Shown piece by piece: positions 1 to 6,209 of a stretch of 8,935 nucleotides of DNA (positions within the stretch are counted from its first letter, which is position 1; each line of letters starts with the position of its first letter). The stretch covers positions 1 through 8,935 of the forward strand of contig CAZXJB010000101.1 of assembly GCA_964640965.1 (NCBI GenBank), in the 5' to 3' direction. The translations under genes and the position numbers were made by a program. The DNA comes from HRBIN12 sp964640965 (GTDB lineage: Bacteria > Actinomycetota > UBA4738 > HRBIN12). The notes under the pieces were generated by a model that had not been told where the DNA came from, ran no database searches, and worked only from the letters and a program-made list of their open reading frames with translations.

Positions 1-127
1 CGCGCTGCGCACGGCCGCGGTGGACGAGGCCACCTGGACGGCGCTCGACCCGGGGCGGCGATCGCTGCTCGACGTCGACGTGCCGGCCGACCTCGAGGCG
101 CTGGACCTGGAGACCCTGGAGCGGTAG
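1..127 (+). CDS. C-terminal fragment of a probable MobA-type nucleotidyltransferase (5' end outside window)
   Basis: The open frame starting at base 2 runs to TAG at 125-127 and gives 41 residues, so only the C-terminus is present. It contains SLLDVDVPADLEAL, which resembles the closing signature of the MobA-like nucleotidyltransferase fold (NVNTPEDL or DVDTPEDL). That fold is found in molybdenum cofactor guanylyltransferase MobA, in MocA, and in the F420 enzyme CofC. Codons end almost entirely in G or C, as in the neighbouring genes. The stop lies 4 bases before the next start, so the two genes are probably co-transcribed. Which nucleotidyltransferase this is cannot be decided from so short a tail; MobA is only the most likely reading. 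Confidence 0.55.
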   Translation, partial: ALRTAAVDEATWTALDPGRRSLLDVDVPADLEALDLETLER

Positions 128-131
128 CGCG

Positions 132-959
132 ATGCCCCATCCGCTCGTGGCCGTCGGATCGATCGAGGTCGTGCCGCTCTGCGACGGGTGGGCTCCGCTG
201 CCGCTCGCGGCCGAGGCCCCGGGGCGCGAGGTGGACTGGGCCGCCGAGCGCGAGGCCCACCCCTGGGCCTTCGCCTCGGAGGACGCGTGGGCCTGGCACG
301 TCCACGCCTTCCTGCTGCGCACCGCGGCGGGGCTCGTGCTCGTCGACGCGGGGATCGGCCACCTGGGGCGCCCGCCCTATGCGGTGGTCGGGCGGATCGA
401 GGGGGAGCTCGCGGAGGCGGGCGCGGACCCCGAGGACGTCCTCCACGTGGTCTGCACGCACCTGCACGCCGATCACGCCGGCGGCCTCGTGCGCCCCGAC
501 GGCGAGGCGCGCTTCCCGAACGCCCTCGTGCACGTCCACCCGGCGGACTGGTCCTTCTTCGCCGTCGTCGACGACCCCGAGAGCTTCGACGCGCGGCAGG
601 ACATGGTGATCCTCGAGGAGGCCGGCATGCTCGACCTCGCGCCCGAGGACCGCGAGATCGTGCCCGGGGTCCGGCTGGTGCACGCGCCCGGGCACACGCC
701 GGGGCACCGCTGCGTCCTGGTGACGGACGGCCCGTTCGCGATGCTCCTCGCGGGCGACCTCCTGCACCTGCCGTTCCAGGTCGCCCACCCGGGCTGGGAC
801 TCGAGCCACGACGAGGATCCCGAGGAGGGGGCGGCCTCGCGGACCCTTCTGCTCGAGCGGGCCCGCCGGGAGCGCTGGGGCGTGGCGGTGAGCCACTTCG
901 CCCGGCCCTTCGGCGGCGTGGTGGGGGACGACCGGGCCCAGCGCTGGGTGTCGACCTAG
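132..959 (+). CDS. MBL-fold metallo-hydrolase
   Basis: A complete 275-residue metallo-beta-lactamase-fold hydrolase, presumably cytoplasmic, since no signal peptide is visible. The full dinuclear metal-ligand set can be seen: the HxHxDH motif (H110, H112, D114, H115 in THLHADHAGG), H188 in APGHTPGH, D209 in AGDLLH and H255 in VSHF. The C-terminal SHFARPFGGV resembles the closing histidine loop of lactonase/hydrolase-type family members. The ATG at 132 has GGAG at 118-121, ten bases upstream, and lies 4 bases after the preceding stop. The family cleaves ester, thioester, lactone or phosphodiester bonds with zinc or iron; no motif here narrows the substrate. The gene ends tail to tail with the transporter operon, sharing the four bases CTAG. 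Confidence 0.9.
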   Translation: MPHPLVAVGSIEVVPLCDGWAPLPLAAEAPGREVDWAAEREAHPWAFASEDAWAWHVHAFLLRTAAGLVLVDAGIGHLGRPPYAVVGRIEGELAEAGADPEDVLHVVCTHLHADHAGGLVRPDGEARFPNALVHVHPADWSFFAVVDDPESFDARQDMVILEEAGMLDLAPEDREIVPGVRLVHAPGHTPGHRCVLVTDGPFAMLLAGDLLHLPFQVAHPGWDSSHDEDPEEGAASRTLLLERARRERWGVAVSHFARPFGGVVGDDRAQRWVST

Positions 960-1756
960 CCCTCGACGACCCGTCGGACCTCGCGCCGGGTGAGCCGGAG
1001 GGCGAGGAGCACCAGGCTGATGCTGAGCGCGAGGATGGCGGTCGCGACGGCGTTCACGACCGGCGTCACGCCGAAGCGGATCATCGAGTAGACCCGGATG
1101 GGGAACGTGACGACCCGCGGGCCGGCGGTGAAGAAGGCGATGATGAACTCGTCGAAGGAGAGCGTGAAGGCGATGAGCGCGCCGGCGGCGATCCCCGGGC
1201 CGAGGACGGGGACCGTGACGCGGAGGAAGGTCGCCAGACGGCTCGCCCCGAGGTCCTGGGCGGCCTCCTCGATCGACCGGTCGAAGTAGCCCAGCCGCGC
1301 GCGGACGATGGCGGCGACGAAGACCATGTCGAACACGACGTGCGCCATCACCACGGTCTGGAACCCCAGGGTGATCCGCAGCAGCGTGAAGGCGGACAGC
1401 AGGCCGATCGCGAGCACGATGTCCGGGACCACGGCGGGAAGGAACACGAGCGTGTCGAGCACGGTGCTGCGCACCGTCCGCTCGAGCCCGAGCGCGAGGA
1501 GCGTCCCGAGGACCGTGGAGGCCGCGGTCACCACGAGGGCGATGACCGCGCTCGTCCGCAGGGCCGCGAGGATGTCGGCGCTCGCGAGGAGCTCGTGGTA
1601 CCAGCGGGTCGAGAAGCCGCCCCAGGCCGTCGGCAGGCCCGAGGCGTTGAAGGACAGCGTCACGAGCACGAGGATCGGCGCGTAGAGGAACGCGTAGACG
1701 ACTGCGAGCTCGGCTCCGAGCAGGAGGTCCCGACGCCGTCCCGGCTCACGCGCCAC
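956..1756 (-). CDS. potC: Polyamine-type ABC transporter permease, PotC-like
   Basis: A 266-residue inner-membrane permease, the usual length for PotC, with about six hydrophobic segments (roughly residues 15-36, 66-90, 99-125, 133-152, 188-210 and 235-255). The cytoplasmic EAA loop that contacts the ATPase is clear at 163-188 (EEAAQDLGAS, then PVLGPGI). It is followed by LSFDEFIIAFF, typical of PotC/PotI permeases. It would pair with the PotB-like permease as the heterodimeric channel of a spermidine/putrescine-type importer. The start is GTG at 1756, overlapping the end of the upstream permease gene by 11 bases. GGAGG (complement of 1767-1771) lies ten bases upstream, inside that gene, suggesting translational coupling. 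Family membership is firm; polyamine specificity is inferred from similarity, since permeases alone do not set the substrate. Confidence 0.9.
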   Translation of the reverse strand: MAREPGRRRDLLLGAELAVVYAFLYAPILVLVTLSFNASGLPTAWGGFSTRWYHELLASADILAALRTSAVIALVVTAASTVLGTLLALGLERTVRSTVLDTLVFLPAVVPDIVLAIGLLSAFTLLRITLGFQTVVMAHVVFDMVFVAAIVRARLGYFDRSIEEAAQDLGASRLATFLRVTVPVLGPGIAAGALIAFTLSFDEFIIAFFTAGPRVVTFPIRVYSMIRFGVTPVVNAVATAILALSISLVLLALRLTRREVRRVVEG

Positions 1757-2645
1757 GGGCCACCAGCCTCCGCTCCCGCGTGAGGACGCGCGCCTGCAGG
1801 ACCAGCAGCATCGTCGTCGCGGCGAGCACGGAGATCGACAGCGCCGCGCCGAAGGGCCAGTCGCGCGCCTGGAAGAACTCGCTCTGGATCAGGTTGCCGA
1901 CCATGATCGTCTTGCCCCCGCCGAGGAGGTCGGGGACGACGAAGTTCCCGAGGGAGGGCACGAAGACGAAGACGCAGCCCGCCATGACCCCCGGCAGCGT
2001 GAGGGGGAGGGTGACCCGCAGGAACGCCCGGGCCGGGCTCGCGCCGAGATCCGCCGCGGCCTGGCGGGGCGCGGTCCCCAGGCGCTCGATCGCCGAGAAC
2101 AGCGGGAGGATCATGAGCGGCAGGTAGACGTAGAGCAGCCCGAGCACGATCGCGGACCTCGTGCCGAGCAGCGTGAGGGGTCGCTCGAGGACCCCGAGCC
2201 CGACGAGCGCTCGGTTGACGAGCCCCTCGCGGTTCAGCAGGACGATCCACGCGTACGTGCGGATGAGCAGGTTCGTCCAGAAGGGGAGGACCACGAGCAC
2301 CAGCAGGGGCAGGCGCCGCCTCGGCGGCCGCGTCGCGATGAAGTACGCGGCGGGGTACCCGAGGAGCAGGGCGAGGAGCGTGGTGAGCGTCGCCATCTGG
2401 AGCGATCCGAAGAGCACCCGCACGAAGAGGGGATCCAGGGCCCGCTCGAAGTTGCCCAGGGTGAGCCGGTACTCGACCCCGCCGAAGGGCCCGCGCGTGA
2501 ACACGCTGTAGAGGAGGATCAGCCCGACCGGGAGCGCGAACAGCAGCGCCCAGGCGGCGAGGCCCGGCCCGAGGAGCACGACGCGGGAGAGCCACCGGCG
2601 CTCGGCGGCTCTCCCGCGGTGCCCTCGCGTGCGGGTCGGGCTCAC
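1746..2645 (-). CDS. potB: Polyamine-type ABC transporter permease, PotB-like
   Basis: A 299-residue permease with six likely membrane spans (about residues 22-48, 78-104, 113-136, 166-188, 216-240 and 267-286) and an Arg-rich cytoplasmic N-terminus. PFWTNLLIRTYAW at 121-133 and NFVVPDLLGG at 234-243 are characteristic of the PotB/PotH group. The ATPase-contacting EAA loop is at about 195-220 (AAADLGAS, then LPLTLPG). The GTG start at 2645 lies 10 bases after the stop of the binding-protein gene. No strong Shine-Dalgarno sequence is visible, so it probably relies on coupled translation. It forms the channel with the PotC-like protein. An exact start a few codons downstream cannot be excluded. 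Confidence 0.9.
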   Translation of the reverse strand: MSPTRTRGHRGRAAERRWLSRVVLLGPGLAAWALLFALPVGLILLYSVFTRGPFGGVEYRLTLGNFERALDPLFVRVLFGSLQMATLTTLLALLLGYPAAYFIATRPPRRRLPLLVLVVLPFWTNLLIRTYAWIVLLNREGLVNRALVGLGVLERPLTLLGTRSAIVLGLLYVYLPLMILPLFSAIERLGTAPRQAAADLGASPARAFLRVTLPLTLPGVMAGCVFVFVPSLGNFVVPDLLGGGKTIMVGNLIQSEFFQARDWPFGAALSISVLAATTMLLVLQARVLTRERRLVARGA

Positions 2646-2655
2646 GTGCCCGGCG

Positions 2656-3744
2656 TCACGCGGACTTGATCTTGGCGGCGGCGTCGCTCCAGAGCGAGAT
2701 CGCCTCGCCGGGATCCCGCAGCGCCTCCTGCTCGAGCAGCTCGGCGGGCGTCGTCGCGAGGTTCGGGAACTGCTCGAGCAGGGCCGGGTCGACCTGCTCC
2801 ATCGCCGGCCGGTTCGGGACCTTGTAGTAGACGAGCTCGGAGACGGCCTTGCCGTTCTCGGGCCGCAGGACGAAGTCGATGAAGGCGTGGGCGGCCTCCT
2901 TGTTCGGCGAGGACGCCATCACGACCATCGTGTCGGTCCACAGGTCGCTGCCCTCCTCGGGCACGACGAACCGGATGTTCGGGTCCTCGGCGATCCCGTA
3001 GTTGCACCAGCCGTCCCAGGCCTGCACCAGCCAGGCGTTGCCGGCGACGAGCTCGGAGTAGAAGGTCGTGTCGTCGAACCCCTTGAGGTTCGCCTTCGCC
3101 TCGATCGTCCACCGGGTGGCGGCCTCGATCTCCTCGGGGTCGGTCGTGTTCAGGGAGAAGCCGAGGGACCGCAGGGCGGGCTCGAGGAGCCACGGGTTCG
3201 TGCCGAGCATCGTCATCTTGCCCTTCAGCTCCTCGGGAGGGTCGTGGAAGACGGTCCAGCTCGTCGGCTCCTCGGGGACGAGGTCGCTCCGGTAGCAGAT
3301 CCCCGTCGTGCCCCAGGTGTACGGCACCGAGTACCGGTTGCCCGGGTCGTAGCCGAGCTCGTTCGCCTCGGGATGCAGGTTCGCGAGGTTCGGGATGAGC
3401 TCGTGGTCGAGCTCGGCCGCGAACCCCTGGTCGATGAGGGTCTGGAGGTAGTTCCCGGACACGAACACGAGGTCGAAGCCCTCGCCGCCGGAGGCCTGGA
3501 TCTTGCCGACGATGTCCTCGTTCGTCGTGTGCAGGGCGAGCGTGACGTCCACGCCCGTCTCCTCCTCGAAGGCCTCGATGAGGCCCTCCGGGGTGTAGGC
3601 GTCCCAGTTGGAGATCGTGAGGGTCTGGTCCGCGAGCGGGACGCTCGCCCCGGCGCCGTCCCCGTCCCCACCTCCGCCGTCGCCGCCTCCGCCGCAGGCG
3701 GCGAGCAGCAACGCGAGCGTCACGACCGATACGCGTACTCGCAT
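2656..3744 (-). CDS. potD: Polyamine-type ABC transporter substrate-binding lipoprotein, PotD-like
   Basis: A 362-residue extracytoplasmic binding protein of the PotD/PotF family. I chose the ATG at 3744 although the frame stays open to 3930. This start gives a short lipoprotein signal peptide (Arg2/Arg4, hydrophobic core, lipobox LAAC with C17) and sits behind a strong GGAGGGGG ribosome site. A Gly/Asp-rich linker (18-33) tethers the domain. Family motifs follow: SNWDAY (45-50), TTNED (73-77), SGNY (96-99), and VPYTWGTTGIC (140-150). The aromatic/acidic ligand positions of E. coli PotD appear to be kept (W47, Y99, W243, W269, D271). The conserved acidic and aromatic pocket supports a polyamine or similar cation as ligand; the exact one is not known. 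It is the first gene of a three-gene importer operon. Confidence 0.92.
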   Translation of the reverse strand: MRVRVSVVTLALLLAACGGGGDGGGGDGDGAGASVPLADQTLTISNWDAYTPEGLIEAFEEETGVDVTLALHTTNEDIVGKIQASGGEGFDLVFVSGNYLQTLIDQGFAAELDHELIPNLANLHPEANELGYDPGNRYSVPYTWGTTGICYRSDLVPEEPTSWTVFHDPPEELKGKMTMLGTNPWLLEPALRSLGFSLNTTDPEEIEAATRWTIEAKANLKGFDDTTFYSELVAGNAWLVQAWDGWCNYGIAEDPNIRFVVPEEGSDLWTDTMVVMASSPNKEAAHAFIDFVLRPENGKAVSELVYYKVPNRPAMEQVDPALLEQFPNLATTPAELLEQEALRDPGEAISLWSDAAAKIKSA

Positions 3745-3748
3745 GCGT

Positions 3749-3756
3749 CCCCCTCC
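3749..3756 (-). promoter_or_regulatory. Strong ribosome binding site of the PotD-like gene
   Basis: Read on the minus strand this is GGAGGGGG. The GGAGG core lies seven bases before the ATG at 3744. It decides the start against the in-frame upstream ATG codons, which would bury the lipoprotein signal peptide inside the protein. Confidence 0.8.
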
Positions 3757-3781
3757 ATCTCCGTCCGATAGGTCGCCGCGG

Positions 3782-3810
3782 ACCCTACCCAGCCGACCGG
3801 GGGGAGTCAA
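3782..3810 (-). promoter_or_regulatory. Probable sigma70-type promoter of the potDBC operon
   Basis: On the minus strand, TTGACT (complement of 3805-3810) is followed by a 17-base spacer and TAGGGT (complement of 3782-3787). The -35 matches the consensus TTGACA at five of six positions, and the -10 keeps the TAnnnT frame. Transcription would start near 3775, giving a leader of about 30 bases that contains the strong ribosome site. In DNA this GC-rich such a match is unlikely to be common by chance, but no transcript evidence is available. Confidence 0.6.
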
Positions 3811-3862
3811 CGCCGTTGCCCGAAGGCGCGAAGCCAGCGTGCCGCGGAGGCGGGTTCCGGGG

Positions 3863-3868
3863 TAGATT
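3863..3868 (+). promoter_or_regulatory. Possible -10 element for the rightward GTPase/carbamate kinase operon
   Basis: TAGATT in an otherwise very GC-rich stretch fits TAnnnT. No good -35 is found 16-18 bases upstream (the best is GTGCCG at 3839-3844). A start near 3875 would leave a leader of about 70 bases before the ATG at 3945. It is a weak call, based mainly on position and on local AT content. Confidence 0.28.
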
Positions 3869-3878
3869 GCCGGTCGAA

Positions 3879-3892
3879 GAGCGGGGCCGCTC
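3879..3892. promoter_or_regulatory. Inverted repeat, candidate operator or leader hairpin
   Basis: GAGCGG-GG-CCGCTC is a perfect inverted repeat with 6-base arms and a 2-base centre. An alternative hairpin pairs CGGGGC with GCCCCG (3882-3898) around a 5-base loop. It lies just downstream of the possible -10 at 3863 and upstream of the GTPase ribosome site, a position suited to a repressor operator or a leader structure. GC-rich DNA produces short palindromes easily, so function is uncertain. Confidence 0.3.
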
Positions 3893-3930
3893 GCCCCGGC
3901 GGCCTTCCCGCGCATCAGATCCCCTTCCAC

Positions 3931-3937
3931 GGAAAGG
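3931..3937 (+). promoter_or_regulatory. Ribosome binding site deciding the GTPase start
   Basis: GGAAAGG lies seven bases before the ATG at 3945. The protein then begins MPRRVLIMGAAGRDFHNFN, a typical N-terminus for this family. This rules out the longer in-frame start at 3816, whose extra 43 residues are Arg/Pro/Gly-rich and resemble non-coding translation. Confidence 0.75.
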
Positions 3938-3944
3938 ACCTGCC

Positions 3945-5258
3945 ATGCCGCGTCGTGTCCTGATCATGGGAGCCGCGGGTCGCGACTTCCACAACTTCAA
4001 CGTCGTCTACCGCGACGACCAGCGCTACGAGGTCGTGGCCTTCACCGCCACCCAGATCCCGTTCATCGAGGACCGCCTCTACCCGGCCTCCCTCGCCGGC
4101 CCCCGGTACCCGAACGGGATCCCGATCCACGACGAGGAGGAGCTGACGCGCCTGATCCGCGAGCTCCGCGTGGACGACGTGGTGTTCGCCTACTCCGACG
4201 TGAGCCACCAGCACGTGATGCACAAGGCCTCCGAGGCCCTGGCCGCCGGCGCGAACTTCGTGCTGCTCGGCCCGAACGAGACGATGCTCGAGGCCACCGT
4301 CCCGGTCGTGGCCGTCTGCGCCGTGCGCACGGGCTCGGGCAAGAGCCAGACCACCCGCGCGATCGCGCGCACGCTGCGCGAGGCCGGCAAGCGCGTCGTC
4401 GCCGTGCGGCACCCGATGCCCTACGGCGACCTCGAGGCCCAGCGCGTCCAGCGGTTCGCGACCCTGGAGGACCTGGACCGCTCCCGCACGACGATCGAGG
4501 AGCGCGAGGAGTACGAGCCGCACATCGCAAGCGGCACCGTCATCTACGCCGGCGTGGACTACGGCGAGATCCTCGAGCGAGCCCAGGCCGAGTGCGACGT
4601 CCTCATCTGGGACGGGGGCAACAACGACCTGCCCTTCTACCGGCCGGACGTCCACGTCGTCGTCGCCGACCCCCTGCGCGCCGGGCACGAGACCGCCTAC
4701 CACCCCGGCGAGGCGAACCTGCGGATGGCCGACGTCATCGTGATCAACAAGATGGACTCGGCCTCGATCGAGCAGGTGAACGCCCTGCTCGAGACGATCC
4801 GGCGCGTGAACCCGCGGGCGAGCATCGTGAAGGCCAACAGCCGCGTGACCGTCGACGACCCCGAGGCGATCCGCGGGCGGCGCGTGCTCGTCGTGGAGGA
4901 CGGCCCGACCCTCACCCACGGCGAGATGAAGTTCGGCGCAGGCGTGGTGGCGGCGCGGACGCACGGCGCGGCCGAGATCGTGGACCCGCGGCCCTGGGCG
5001 ATCGGCACGATCGACGAGACCTTCCGGCGCTACGACGTCGGCCCGGTCCTGCCGGCGATGGGGTACTCCGAGGTGCAGCTGGAGGAGATGGCGAAGATCA
5101 TCGACGCGGTCGACGCCGACGTCGTGGTCGTCGGGACCCCGATCGATCTCCGTCGGGTCATCGAGATCCGCAAGCCGGCGGTGCGCGTGCGCTACGAGCT
5201 CGAGGTCCTGCCGGACTCCCCGAGCCTGCTCGACGTGCTCGCGCCGGTCCTGGGGTAG
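3945..5258 (+). CDS. COG2403-type predicted GTPase, cyclic 2,3-diphosphoglycerate synthetase-like
   Basis: A 437-residue cytoplasmic protein. A Rossmann-like N-terminal domain (MGAAGRDFHNFN, 8-19; FAYSDVSHQHVMHKAS, 81-96) is followed by a P-loop NTPase domain. The P-loop is RTGSGKSQTT (128-137), the acidic strand is DVLIWDGGNND (218-228), and the guanine-specificity-like motif NKMD is at 268-271. VRHPMPYGDL (154-163), EDGPTLTHGEMKFGAG (318-333), VLPAMGY (368-374) and GTPIDLRR (397-404) are family hallmarks I know from archaeal and thermophile homologues. Databases often label the family cyclic 2,3-diphosphoglycerate synthetase, which closes 2,3-diphosphoglycerate using ATP. From memory, the biochemically proven methanogen enzyme differs in sequence, so that name may be over-annotation. 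The carbamate kinase start follows after 4 bases, implying a joint role. Family call firm, reaction unknown. Confidence 0.85.
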   Translation: MPRRVLIMGAAGRDFHNFNVVYRDDQRYEVVAFTATQIPFIEDRLYPASLAGPRYPNGIPIHDEEELTRLIRELRVDDVVFAYSDVSHQHVMHKASEALAAGANFVLLGPNETMLEATVPVVAVCAVRTGSGKSQTTRAIARTLREAGKRVVAVRHPMPYGDLEAQRVQRFATLEDLDRSRTTIEEREEYEPHIASGTVIYAGVDYGEILERAQAECDVLIWDGGNNDLPFYRPDVHVVVADPLRAGHETAYHPGEANLRMADVIVINKMDSASIEQVNALLETIRRVNPRASIVKANSRVTVDDPEAIRGRRVLVVEDGPTLTHGEMKFGAGVVAARTHGAAEIVDPRPWAIGTIDETFRRYDVGPVLPAMGYSEVQLEEMAKIIDAVDADVVVVGTPIDLRRVIEIRKPAVRVRYELEVLPDSPSLLDVLAPVLG

Positions 5259-5262
5259 GACC

Positions 5263-6201
5263 GTGGAGCGGGTCGTCGTCGCCCTCGGGGGGAACGCGCT
5301 CCTGCGCCGGGGCCAGGAGGACTCCTACGAGAACATGTTCGCCTCGGCCCGCGCGGCGGCGGAGCGGGTCGTCGACATCGCGGCGGCCGGGTGGGAGATC
5401 GTCGTCACCCACGGCAACGGCCCCCAGGTCGGCCGGATCCTGCTGCAGCAGGAGGCGGCGCGGGGCTGGGTCACCCCGATGCCGCTCGACGTCTGCGGCG
5501 CCGAGAGCCAGGGCCAGATCGGGTACCTGCTGCAGGTCACGATCGGCGACGTCTTCTTCGAGCGCGGGATGGAGCGGCCCGTCGCGACGGTGCTCACGCT
5601 CACGCGGGTGCGCCCCGACGACCCCGCCTTCGCCGAGCCGACCAAGCCCGTCGGGCCCTTCTACGAGGAGGCGGAGGCCAAGCGCCTGGCCGAGGAGCGG
5701 GGCTGGGTCATGAAGCCCGACCCCCACGGCGGCTGGCGGCGGGTCGTCCCCTCGCCCGACCCGTACTCGATCGTCGAGGCCCAGGTGATCCGCCGGCTCG
5801 TGGCCGATGGGGTGATCGTCATCGCCGCCGGGGGCGGGGGGGTGCCGGTGCTCGACATCGGGCCGCGGCTCGTCCCCGCCGAGGGGGTGATCGACAAGGA
5901 CCTCGCGGCGGCGATCCTCGCCCGCGACGTCGAGGCGCAGGTCCTGCTGATCCTGACCGACGTGCCCCACGCCATGCGGGCCTTCGGGACCGAGCGGGCC
6001 GAGCCGATCGAGCGGATGACCGCGGCCGAGGCGCGCGAGCTGCTCGCCGCGGGCGAGTTCGCGGCGGGCTCGATGGGCCCGAAGGTGGAGGCCGCCGCCC
6101 GGTTCATCGAGGGCGGGGGTCGGCGGGCCGCGATCGGCGACCTGCAGGACGCCCTCGCGGTGCTGCAGGGGCGGACCGGGACCGCGATCGTCCCGGGGTG
6201 A
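5263..6201 (+). CDS. arcC: Carbamate kinase
   Basis: A 312-residue carbamate kinase of normal length, catalysing the reversible reaction ATP + carbamate = ADP + carbamoyl phosphate in the cytoplasm. Amino-acid-kinase-fold motifs are complete: ALGGNAL (7-13), THGNGPQVG (49-57), TKPVGPFY (127-134), AAGGGGVPV (188-196), DKDLAAAILA (211-220), LTDV (231-234) and GSMGPKVEAA (269-278). The start is GTG at 5263, four bases after the GTPase stop. The family works in arginine deiminase, agmatine deiminase and purine/allantoin breakdown, usually making ATP, and sometimes in carbamoyl-phosphate synthesis. None of the usual carbamoyltransferase or deiminase partners is in this window; its neighbours are the COG2403 protein and, divergently, a polyamine-type importer. 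The identification is very secure; the pathway is open. Confidence 0.95.
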   Translation: MERVVVALGGNALLRRGQEDSYENMFASARAAAERVVDIAAAGWEIVVTHGNGPQVGRILLQQEAARGWVTPMPLDVCGAESQGQIGYLLQVTIGDVFFERGMERPVATVLTLTRVRPDDPAFAEPTKPVGPFYEEAEAKRLAEERGWVMKPDPHGGWRRVVPSPDPYSIVEAQVIRRLVADGVIVIAAGGGGVPVLDIGPRLVPAEGVIDKDLAAAILARDVEAQVLLILTDVPHAMRAFGTERAEPIERMTAAEARELLAAGEFAAGSMGPKVEAAARFIEGGGRRAAIGDLQDALAVLQGRTGTAIVPG

Positions 6202-6209
6202 GGGCCGGC

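Noticed and set aside
188..1783. Long plus-strand open frame of 531 codons crossing the MBL and PotC-like genes
   Set aside because: Its translation is low-complexity Arg/Gly/Ala/Asp-rich. It overlaps two genes with intact motifs in other frames and is a by-product of very high GC.
3661..3705. G/A-rich short tandem-like repeat near the start of the PotD-like gene
   Set aside because: It encodes the Gly/Asp linker after the lipidated Cys, a common feature of such lipoproteins, and not an independent repeat element.
2629..3771. 380-codon plus-strand frame antisense to the PotD-like gene
   Set aside because: Low-complexity Arg/Val/Leu/Gly composition with no motif, and lying wholly over a convincing binding-protein gene.
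3745..3930. Extended N-terminus of the PotD-like protein from ATG 3930
   Set aside because: It would place the lipoprotein signal peptide about 60 residues inside the protein and run through the promoter; the strong ribosome site supports 3744.
3816..3944. Extended N-terminus of the COG2403 protein from ATG 3816
   Set aside because: The extra 43 residues are Arg/Pro/Gly-rich without family similarity. GGAAAGG before ATG 3945 and the family-typical MPRRVLIMGAAGRD start decide against it.
5391..6197. Upstream in-frame extension of the EEP-fold gene through the carbamate kinase gene
   Set aside because: The region translates to Arg/Gly-rich sequence in this frame, while carbamate kinase motifs are complete in another frame; the EEP fold begins at about 6210.
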